DNA of 64,000 nucleotides, taken from positions 107,407,802-107,471,801 of the forward strand of contig OV884058.1 of NCBI GenBank assembly GCA_930367215.1, read 5' to 3'. The position numbers and the translations under genes are program-made. The notes below the pieces were generated by a model. The model did no database searches. It was not told where the DNA came from and worked only from the letters and a program-made list of their open reading frames with translations. Source of the stretch: Pollenia angustigena. Taxonomy: Eukaryota; Arthropoda; Insecta; Diptera; Polleniidae. Of the stretch, positions 56,150-64,000 are shown one piece after another (within the stretch, counting starts at the first letter, position 1; each line of letters opens with the position of its first letter).

Positions 56150-56760
56150 TATGAAAAAAGGAGCTTAGCTGTATTTTCAATGCCACCTATAAGGTAAATT
56201 CGCTTTGAATCTACCGGTATGAAATGTTTAGACAAAAACATAAGAATAACAAACAATACAAAACAACAACAAAAGATACAAAGCAAAAGCATGGCATGCC
56301 GAATTTTATGCATTTATTTATTTATGTGAATTTCTTCGCGCAAGTGGAACGCAATTATTTAAGAGAACTTTTTGTTTTTTAAGAGAATTGCAAGTGATGA
56401 GAAAAAGAACTTGTTACTGCCGTATTTTTCGTGGAGCTATTGCTGTTGTTGGTAACATATTGTGGTGCTATTTTGTTGTTGGGTTTGTAACTTGTTTTAT
56501 TAGCGATAGATTTAACGTTTAGTATAGGCAACATTACATTTGGCTGTAATTGACAGGCATTATTTCGCTGGTCTAAAAATAACAACAAACATCTAAGAAT
56601 TCTTAACGAACGAAGGGTTTTAAGTGTTGGTAAGAGCGTGTGCCACAGGTAAAAAAAAGGTTCGTGGATGTGTGAGCTTGCGTTTGTCTTATCAAATATT
56701 TGTTAATTTTTCTTGTAGTGTTAGAAACCAGTGTTGCCATTAGTTTACTATAGTAATGAT
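56150..56760. other. No feature recognised
   Basis: No supported structure; two short minus-strand frames are low complexity. Confidence 0.35.
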
Positions 56761-56764
56761 TTAA

Positions 56765-56960
56765 GCTTAATGCTGGCTGCCGGTGACGGTAATATGATTA
56801 AATTAACCAAAATATGTTAAAAAATTTTCGATAAAATATCTACTGTTAACATGTTGTTTTGCTAGCTAATTTTATAGCTTTAAGTAATGCAGAAACCCAT
56901 TTTTTAACAACAAGACAATAATATGTCTATGCTTAATAGCAGTGTTCGGAAATAAAACGA
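56765..56960. repeat. Diverged half copy of the 38523-38950 foldback family
   Basis: 'ggctgccggtgacggtaata' and 'gattaaattaaccaaaatat' align with 'ggttgccgggacaataatat' and 'agttaaattaaccataat' at 38897-38935. Confidence 0.45.
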
Positions 56961-57160
56961 TTATTTAGCGTACACAACTTTATATAATTTTCTGTTTTTA
57001 ATTTACATATGGGCATTTCCAGACTTTGCAAAAATAGTAGTAGTTACTGGACAAATTTTTTTGTTCTGTGTATATGTAGACCTTTTCACTTGTTAAATGT
57101 GTTATGTTTATATTTTTCCACTTTCTTGTTTGTTTTGATTTAATTTTTATTATTTATTTA

Positions 57161-57812
57161 TTACAATGTTTCGACCAACTTTGTTGGTATCCTCAGGGAA
57201 GTACAGGTATGTGATGGAAATCGATTTTAAAAACGATACGATTTGAAGCCGAAAATATCGTTTTCAGTATCTTTTAAAATGGATTTTATATGCATATTTC
57301 TTTTATTTTCAGTCTTTATTCTTTCAAATTTTATATTATATACGTTAACTGAAGTTGAAGTGTATTCTGAACGAGCGCAAATTATAGGGTTGCAATTACT
57401 TAATCGTTACAGTGATACTTGTTTTGATATGTGTTTAACTTTAAATTTATGTTTTATGATTATATGTTTAATGTTACATATAAAAGGAGAAATTTTATTT
57501 TATGTGAAAAGCTCATATTACGCTCCCTTGAAAAAGTCGACAAAAAATCGACGAAACGTCGGGAAAACTGTAATAAAAAATTGCTTTTTATTTACATTAA
57601 TTAACCTTAGGCCCTATTAGCTTAAATAAAAAACAAATCAAAATTTAAGACTTTAATTTAGAAATAGATTTTAAAATCCTTCGAAATTCATCACAACTTT
57701 TTTAAACGTTCGTTTTGAAATCGATCGATTTACATCACATATCTGATAGTTATGATTTTATATTTAATGCAGTGTTGTCCAACAAAGTTGGTCGAAATAT
57801 GATAAAAATCAT
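57161..57812. mobile_element. Inverted-repeat element with hammerhead-like ends
   Basis: 'tttcgaccaactttgttgg' (57169) and 'ccaacaaagttggtcgaaat' (57788) are inverted ends. On the minus strand at 57196-57168 the order CTGAGGA, a 6-bp stem ACCAAC/GTTGGT with a 3-base loop, C, GAAAC matches the conserved core of hammerhead ribozymes. Such ribozymes occur in Penelope-like elements and related retroelements. No RT frame is present. Confidence 0.5.
57168..57196 (-). ncRNA. Hammerhead-like core motif
   Basis: CTGANGA and GAAA boxes are exact; stem II is 6 bp. After GAAAC comes ATTGTA, which allows a 2-bp stem III and an A at the cleavage position. Against function: the stem II closing pair is T-C and stem I does not pair in the flanks. 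Confidence 0.35.
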
Positions 57813-58502
57813 TATGTTTCATTTAGAGGATACTACAAAATTATCAAAAAGATCGACCAAATTAAGTCCATATCGTACGTGACATAAAGTGGAAGTGATT
57901 TTGAGGTGAAAGTAAAAAATGCGAAACTCTGCGAATTGTGTAAGGTATTTTTTCTTTTCTTAAATTTTTAAATTAAACCATCTATTTTTCTTTATAACCC
58001 GTAATTGGATAAAAAATTTTATTTTTTTTTTTGTTGGTTTTATAATGAACAATATGTAATGTCATTCGTGACATACCGTACGTGACAGATTTTGCTCTTA
58101 TAGTATTTACAAGGTATTTTTTTGTTTTGTAAATATATGTATGAATACAAAACCAAAAAACAAATACGTAAGTAATAGGGCTTCCAATCGGGATTGGTTT
58201 TTTTGAATCCCGGGATTCGGGATTTAAGAAAATATTTCGGGATCCTTATTTTGGGATCCCGGGATTTTCGGGATATTTTGAATCCCGGGATTCACGGGAT
58301 TTTTGGAAAATTTTCGGGATTTTTCGATTTTTTTATTTATACCAAATATAAATACTTTTTAAGTTGTATGAAAAAAACTTAATTTTCCAGTAAATACTCA
58401 TATATCATGAACATAGACATAGGTATTATTTATTTGTAAAAAATATAATAAAAACAAACTTAAAATAATAATTACGCACAATTCATAAAGATCATTTACT
58501 GC

Positions 58503-58640
58503 CGGTTTAACGATGTCGAACGTCATCGTTCGCATAGAAAATTATATTTAAAACAATAACAAAATTCGAAAATTTGTTTTTGTTTTAAATGTAATATTTT
58601 ATGCGAACGTAAACGTTCGAAATCGTTGAACAGACTGTTA
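58503..58640. repeat. Palindrome inside the hAT element
   Basis: 'aacgtcatcgttcgcata' and 'tatgcgaacgtaaacgtt' with longer AT-rich flanks pair around a centre near 58572. It could be a separate MITE or part of the element. Confidence 0.65.
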
Positions 58641-58845
58641 ATAAAAACGTAACAAAAAAACATAAAAATTTTATTTTTATCAATATTTGATTATTGATAT
58701 AAAAATTACACCATTTCTAAATGTACTGTGTACAGGAAAACATTTGGACAATTTTAAAATATTTAAATTTAATAAAAAATCCTTTTAACTTATTTTATCG
58801 ATATATTTTGAACAAAATTTGTTGTTATTTATAAATTGTACATAT

Positions 58846-59078
58846 CGCTCATTTGCTGCAAGACCGGCATAACTCAAAAATGAAATTTTGGAGTTAAAGA
58901 TGCAGAATTGTTGGCTTTGTTTTTCTTTATATTCTGTATTAAATTCATCTTTATATCTTTTATACTTTCCCAGTTTAAAGAGAATGTGGGTTCTTTTTTT
59001 CTAAGTAGTTAGAACGCGCTTATCTCGAAATGGATTTTTTTGAGTTATGCCGGTCTTGCAACAAATGAGCGATATTGT
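58846..59078. mobile_element. Palindromic MITE inside the hAT element
   Basis: ATATCGCTCATTTGCTGCAA followed by 'gaccggcataactcaaaaa' is mirrored by 'ttttttgagttatgccggtc' and 'ttgcaacaaatgagcgatat', about 39 bp. 'ttgta' words on both sides may be a degenerate target duplication. Confidence 0.65.
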
Positions 59079-59495
59079 AATTATTGTTTTCTCTAATGAA
59101 AGGTAGCATAGTTTTTGTTTAAGTATGTTTTGTTTATTTTTGTGCCAACAAATACACCAACAAACAAATATTTATAAAAATTATTAAAAAAAAAGGTAAA
59201 AATAATACAAAATATAAAAAAAATCGGGATCCCGAAAATCCCGGGATTAAAAATCAGAAATCCCGAGATTCGGGATTCGCCTAATCCCGAAAATCCCGGG
59301 TTTCCCGATTGGAAGCCCTAGTAAGTAACTATAGTCGGTCAAGCCCTACACTAAAATATTTAAAAAAATTTTTTTGAGATTGTACCCTATATAAAAGTTA
59401 TTTGTGCCAAATATTATTTAGAAATCTTTATACATATGAGATTTGTTTGCTTCTAACCGAATAAAGAAAGGGGTTTTATATGGGACCTAAACTTA

Positions 59496-59775
59496 GGCCC
59501 TAAATTTGTAAAACGCAAACGCAATGGCAAAAATTAAATTGAAAGCAAAAACAAAATTGAAAATATTTCATAATGTTGTTGTTATTTTTTGTTGTTATAG
59601 AAATGTATATTGAATTTTGAAACTTCAAACGCTACATATCTTGTGGCGTTGATAATTTTAAAATGCCATATGTATTTCTGTAGAAAGCAACAACAAAATT
59701 TTGACAAATTTTTGACATTGTTTTGATTTCAATGTTATTTTTGGCATTTGGTTTGCGTTTTACGAATTTAGGGCC
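59496..59775. mobile_element. 280-bp MITE, PIF/Harbinger-like, TSD TTA
   Basis: GGCCCTAAATTTGTAAAACG and CGTTTTACGAATTTAGGGCC are inverted ends, TTA on both sides (59493-59495, 59776-59778). Arms continue with 'caaacgcaatggcaaaaat' and 'tggcatttggtttg'. Confidence 0.8.
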
Positions 59776-59789
59776 TTATTTTTGGACCC

Positions 59790-60715
59790 ACCAGCACAAT
59801 ATTTTGTCATGACTAGGGCAACCAAAAAAGCACTAAAAAACAATTTTAAGCTCTTAAAAAAATCATTTAAAAACATGAAAATAAGCTGTTAAAATTTAAA
59901 AAAGCAAGTTAAATTTATTTTTTATTTTCCACTTTATTCGTTTAATACGTTTTTGCAGTAAATTATAAGTTGATGCAAAAATCTATCGGTTTACTTAAGG
60001 ACCAGTATTTTAAGGTGTTACACACATCAGCATAAATGCATAATACCCTCTCCACTCTTATGGTGTGGGTAAAATAACATACAGAGATAATATATGTAGG
60101 TTGTTGGGATGATATTTTACAAGGGAAACACAAAATATTGAACGATTTTTTCAACCAAAGTTGTTACAGCACAAAAAGGGTTGATGTTTTTAGTACATAT
60201 TTATAAAAAAAAAGTTGCACATCAAAAAAAAAAAGAAAAGATTTTTGCAAAAATTTATAAAATAATATTTTTTTTACATAAATTTTCATATTATTCGAAT
60301 GTGTACTCCACGTCGAATTACAATCCTCAAAAGCTTTTATACTTTAATAGTCATATTCCCGGATTCTTTTTGTTAAAATATTTTTTTTTTTTCGTATGAA
60401 CAAATTCAAAATTGTCTTAAAATGGCAAAATAACTAAAAAAAAAAGCCGATGGTGCAAATAGAACCAAAAAAATGCCGATATTGCCAAAATAAGCAAAAA
60501 AAGCCCTTACAAATATAGCTCATTTTCTTTGTTTTTTTATGAACGGAATTTGTGTTAAATCAAAATCATGTAAACCAAAAAATAAGCACTTGTTTTTTTT
60601 TTTTGGTTGGCATAGTCATGACGTAGAACTTATCTTAAAAGTTATTGTCGCCAATTTTTATGTCAATACCAACAATAATAAGGACGAAATTTACCCTATA
60701 TAATAATATAATATA
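59790..60715. other. No feature recognised
   Basis: AT-rich, long A/T runs. The 72-codon frame at 60181 is low complexity. Confidence 0.4.
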
Positions 60716-60721
60716 AAAAAA

Positions 60722-60798
60722 ATCGTTATTTATATTATCCTATCCATATTTTCGATATTTTAAGACTATCGATAATATCGATAGTTTCCCAGCACAAG
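60722..60798 (+). repeat. Repeat with TATCGATA sites, copy 2
   Basis: 'taagactatcgataatatcg' followed by 'atagtttcccagcac' matches 39458-39541, same strand. Confidence 0.5.
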
Positions 60799-60892
60799 TA
60801 TGTACTCGTTTGAAAATCGGTTGAGTGGTTGTCGTGTTATAAAATCACGAACATAGGACAACTTATTTATATACATATAAGTAAATAGATTA

Positions 60893-61709
60893 GAGGGGTT
60901 CTTTATAACCATGGGAGGTAAGGCCATAATGGCTTTATTGCTCAATTGAATGGGAGATAAAGCCGTAATGGTCTTATTGCGCAATCATTGAGAGGTAATG
61001 TCATATGTAAAATTTTGCGAAGTGAGAGATATAGATATAATTATTCCCCCCAAATGAGAGACAAAGCCATATTTTTCAAGAATATTGTTACGCATGGTGT
61101 AAACATTCTGTAAAAGGGAAAATCCTAAGTTATCATTGAAAAACATTTTTTTATTCTTGTGACGCACGCAGGAAAACTTTATTCAGCGAAGCCACCTGCC
61201 GCGTCCTATTGGAGGAAAAAACCCCTAAGCACGGCCGCAGGCCGCCACGCAGAAAAACTTTAGTATGCGAAGCCAGATCCAATACTTTACTTTAGTGTTT
61301 CCGAAAATAGACATTTTTTTATTCTTGTGACGCACGCAGGAAAACTTTATTCAGCGAAGCCACCTGCCGCGTTCTACTGGAGGAAGAAACCCCTAAGCGC
61401 GGCCGCAGGCCGCCACGCAGAAAAACTTTAGTATGCGAAGCTAGATTTCAAAACTTAACTTTAGTAAAAGGGAAAATCATTACCTCTTAATTATAAAAAT
61501 AAGAAAACTATTAATCAATGTAAAATGGAAAAGTTCTTCAAAACGGAAATGAGAGATAAAGCCATTTCCTAATATTACTAATGTGTACTAAGGCTATGAT
61601 GGCTTTGCCTCCCATTCGAATGAAAAAAAAATAAAAGGCTTTATCTCTCTTTTGAATGGGAGATAAAGCCATCATGGTCCCTCCTACCATGGTTAAAAAG
61701 CACCCCCCT
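60893..61709. mobile_element. Foldback element FB2, GAGATAAAGCCAT arms, 8-bp TSD
   Basis: Ends GAGGGGTTCTTTATAACCAT and (complement) AGGGGGGTGCTTTTTAACCA are inverted, and ATAGATTA stands on both sides (60885-60892, 61710-61717). Arms consist of short subrepeats 'gggagataaagccataatgg' in opposite orientation. The centre carries a 168-bp module in two direct copies (61143-61310, 61311-61465), GC-rich, with 'ggccgcaggccgccacgcag'. Those modules resemble the core of FB1 (2857-3170). Confidence 0.8.
61143..61465 (+). repeat. Core module of FB2, two direct copies of 168 bp
   Basis: 'gtgacgcacgcaggaaaact', 'ttattcagcgaagccacctg' and 'cacgcagaaaaactttagta' occur in both copies with about four differences. 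Confidence 0.85.
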
Positions 61710-62111
61710 ATAGATTATATTAATATTATTTTCCTTTCAATTGTAAAGAAAAGCGTAAAATCATTCTTTCACAAAAATATATATGTATGTAGTTTAATGT
61801 GTGATGCTAATTAGAAATTCACATCTGGCAACTCATTTTTATGACTACCTTCATTTATGATTATACAACAGCATTAACTTGTATACACATTGAACTTATT
61901 TACCTATTATTTGCAAATGAAAGTAGAAGAAGAACAAGACTTCAAATGTAAGCAAGAGTATCTGTGTGTATGTTTCTGTGTGCTTGCCTGATGCCAGTGA
62001 GAGTGTGTAAAAATAGTAACAAAGCTTTAACTAGCAACAACAATAATAGAAGAAGAGTACTTTAGTAAATTTTTAATAGACTGAAAAGAAACCAGTTAGT
62101 TGCATTGCAAA

Positions 62112-63341
62112 GAGTGATGCCAGAAGTGCAGATTTATCTGCATTTTGTAGATTTTATACCCCAAAATGCAGATTTGAAAATTTTTGGAATAAAAATGCAG
62201 ATTTTTAACTCGGTGGAAACTTCTTTACATTGTCACTTATGTTTGTACTATTTCCACTTCTTGCATTGATAATCGAAAAATATCAACATTCATGGAAGAA
62301 CTGTTTGGGAATTGATTCATTAGTAGAAATTTTATTCACAAGAGAATACATAAAAATTAAAAATTCGCTTTGCCTTGGCGCATTAACATCGCCGGACTTA
62401 TGTCGTCTGCTTTTCAACGTAATAATATGCATATCGTTAGCTAAAATGCAAAAAGACGTAACTAACAAAAAATTATAAATCGAGTTTTTGATTGATTATT
62501 ATGAATGCTATAAAACTACATGTCTTGACAAAATTGTACACTTCTGCGATCAAAAATTGCGCTTTTATTAACAAAAAACAAGTTTTATTGTTTGATGTAT
62601 GCAAAACGACGTTATTACACATTTTTTTCTAAGACAATATAATGAAATAGTTTTCTCTGAAAATTGGTTGAAGAATTCCATGGCCGACTTATCAATGCAT
62701 GTTTTTCTGACATGTTTATAGTTTTCACTTTACAAAGTTTTTTGCTTCTCCTGTAAAATTATATTTTTGTTAGTTAGGTCTTTTTGCATTTTAGCTAACG
62801 ATATGTACGTATATATTCATATGTTCTTATGTATAAATATCTTTAATAATTGCAATATATCAATAAGACCCTTGATAGTTTAAATAACATGTCAAGCAAT
62901 TAACTTTTAATTTGTTGTTTAAAATAACAAGGATGTGATTCATTACTCAGCCTGAGTAATTGAATTTGGATAGATATTTTAAATGTAAAACTATCCAAAA
63001 ATTACAAGCCATGTTCTGAAAATCACATTCAAGTGAAATTGAAATCGAACAAATTTTTAAACTTTTCTGTGTTGAAAGTTTTAAAAAATATATTTCCTTT
63101 TTTTATACCTCATACTTCGAGGATCACTTACCTGAAACACTTTTAAAATCAGGAAAGCTATATTTAAAAAAAATATTACCGTATATTTTGAAATAAATTG
63201 CTATATTTTTTCTTAACTACATAAAAAATGAAATAAATGTGTTTTGAAGATTTTTAAAACTTGACGCAGCGTTTGCAGATTTTTTGAGGAAAAACTAGGG
63301 TTTTTTGCTGATTAAACCTCTTAAAGTTAAGGGCAACACTG
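62112..63341. mobile_element. Possible hAT-type element, GAGTGATGCC/GGCAACACTG ends
   Basis: The right end read inward is CAGTGTTGCC, a common hAT terminus; the left is GAGTGATGCC. Subterminal 'tgcagattt' words are found at both ends (62138-62200 and 63270). Flanks attgcaaa and cttgataa agree at 5 of 8 positions. Frames inside are short. Confidence 0.4.
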
Positions 63342-63375
63342 CTTGATAATAATGCAACAACAGTCATATGCTAGA

Positions 63376-63972
63376 ACACAACTAGGACGAACGACGAATT
63401 ATTCGTCATTAGAAATAGAACAGATTGGTGTATGTGAATGTACACACAAACATTGCGCAGACCGAAATTCGTCGTGCGTAACGAACTCTGCGATAGGTTT
63501 ATTTCTATTTCTTACGCAGACGAACGACGAATGTATTGGAAGAGAGACAGCGCATCATAAAAGGAAAGTCTAATATTTGTTGAAAGGTGTAAAGAATCAC
63601 AGGGACAAATCGCTTCTATTGCGAACTTGGCTAAAATTCGCGAAAAATTTAAATCGCTAAATGGGTGAAAAAACGAAATTTCGAAAAATAACAATAAAAA
63701 AACTTGCAAAAACATTGAAAATTCGCCAAAATTTTTAATATTTCAAACAAGCCATAAAATTGATTAAAAATCTCTAAAACTATAAGGAATTGCAAAAATT
63801 CTGTAAAAATTGCTTATATAATATAGCGTCCAAAAATAAAAAAAAAATGTTAAGTCACATTAATACCTGGAGTTTACGCTCTTATTGTGTCTTATTTGAC
63901 GAACTTACGCAACGAATTCTTGCCGACGAATTCGTCGTACTATGCGAAGTTCGTCGTTCGTCCCAGTTGTGT
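63376..63972. mobile_element. Inverted-repeat element with ACGAACGACGAAT subrepeats
   Basis: ACACAACTAGGACGAACGAC and GTCGTTCGTCCCAGTTGTGT are near-exact inverted ends. 'acgaacgacgaat', 'gaaattcgtcgtgcgtaacg' and 'gacgaattcgtcgta' recur toward the ends. No target duplication recognised. Confidence 0.65.
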
Positions 63973-64000
63973 TTATAACAACACATAACTAAACCTAGTG

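Larger units (their letters stand above)
58176..59320. mobile_element. 1.15-kb non-autonomous hAT, exact 8-bp TSD
   Basis: TAGGGCTTCCAATCGGGA and TCCCGATTGGAAGCCCTA are inverted ends, with GTAAGTAA on both sides (58168-58175, 59321-59328). Subterminal blocks are made of 'aatcccgggattcgggat' words, as in 17967-18480. Two palindromes sit inside (58503-58640 and 58846-59078). No transposase frame. Confidence 0.9.

Noticed and set aside
62230..62478. 82-codon frame
   Set aside because: The opposite strand is open over nearly the same bases and no family is recognisable; it lies inside a probable hAT element, so it might be a transposase scrap, but I cannot support that.

Overview
The window looks like AT-rich dipteran nuclear DNA, most likely from a higher fly. 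The reasons are a DINE-1/Helentron-like element with the subterminal text usual for that family in flies, Tc1/mariner, hAT and PIF/Harbinger-like miniature elements, non-LTR retrotransposon relics, long AT-rich degenerate arrays and no bacterial features. The species is an inference; I cannot identify it. I found no complete host protein-coding gene, rRNA or CRISPR array in 64 kb. Almost every open frame is short and low-complexity. The best host-gene candidates are one 120-codon exon-like frame at 23070-23432 (-), with a partial 97% identical duplicate at 23757-23873, and a short exon-like frame at 26930-27076 (+). The window is probably intergenic or inside a very large intron.

Layout. 1-2.1 kb: a 162-bp MITE, a 1.06-kb hAT-type element with an 8-bp target duplication, and decayed DINE-type repeat units. 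2.5-4.4 kb: a 1.88-kb foldback element built of GAAATAACCCCCAA-type subrepeats with an 8-bp target duplication. 7.5-9.3 kb: a Helitron-like element. 9.7-13.3 kb: several inverted-repeat elements and a DINE/Helentron with four 153-bp internal repeats. 14.7-18.5 kb: a five-part nest (MITE with a MITE with a LINE inside, and an hAT in its end that carries another copy of the first MITE). 18.5-20.6 kb: a degenerate AT-rich array holding a MITE and a Tc1/mariner element whose transposase has an internal deletion. 21-22.2 kb: a second hAT. 24-34 kb: tandem duplications, a second Helitron-like family, and AT-rich arrays, one with a 273-bp period. 34.4-40.6 kb: MITEs, decayed transposase and RT fragments, a foldback element and a SINE-like retroposon. 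42.3-47.9 kb: a cluster of MITEs and a 223-bp array. 50.4-51.1 kb: a near-perfect ~290-bp-arm hairpin with two opposed tRNA-like modules. 51.9-52.9 kb: an inverted DINE/Helentron copy. 53-64 kb: tandem arrays, foldback elements, an hAT with nested palindromes, an element with a hammerhead-like motif, and a second 8-bp-TSD foldback element (60893-61709) that shares core modules with the one at 2547-4424.

The elements do not form a pathway. What joins them is insertion history: many boundaries can be read to the base from target duplications (TTA/TAA for PIF/Harbinger-like MITEs, 8 bp for hAT-like ones), which lets several insertions be put in order. The most unusual items are the two foldback elements with shared cores but different subrepeat arms, the tRNA-like hairpin, and the nest at 14.7-18.5 kb. 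All coordinates and identities were read by eye; family names above superfamily level are tentative.
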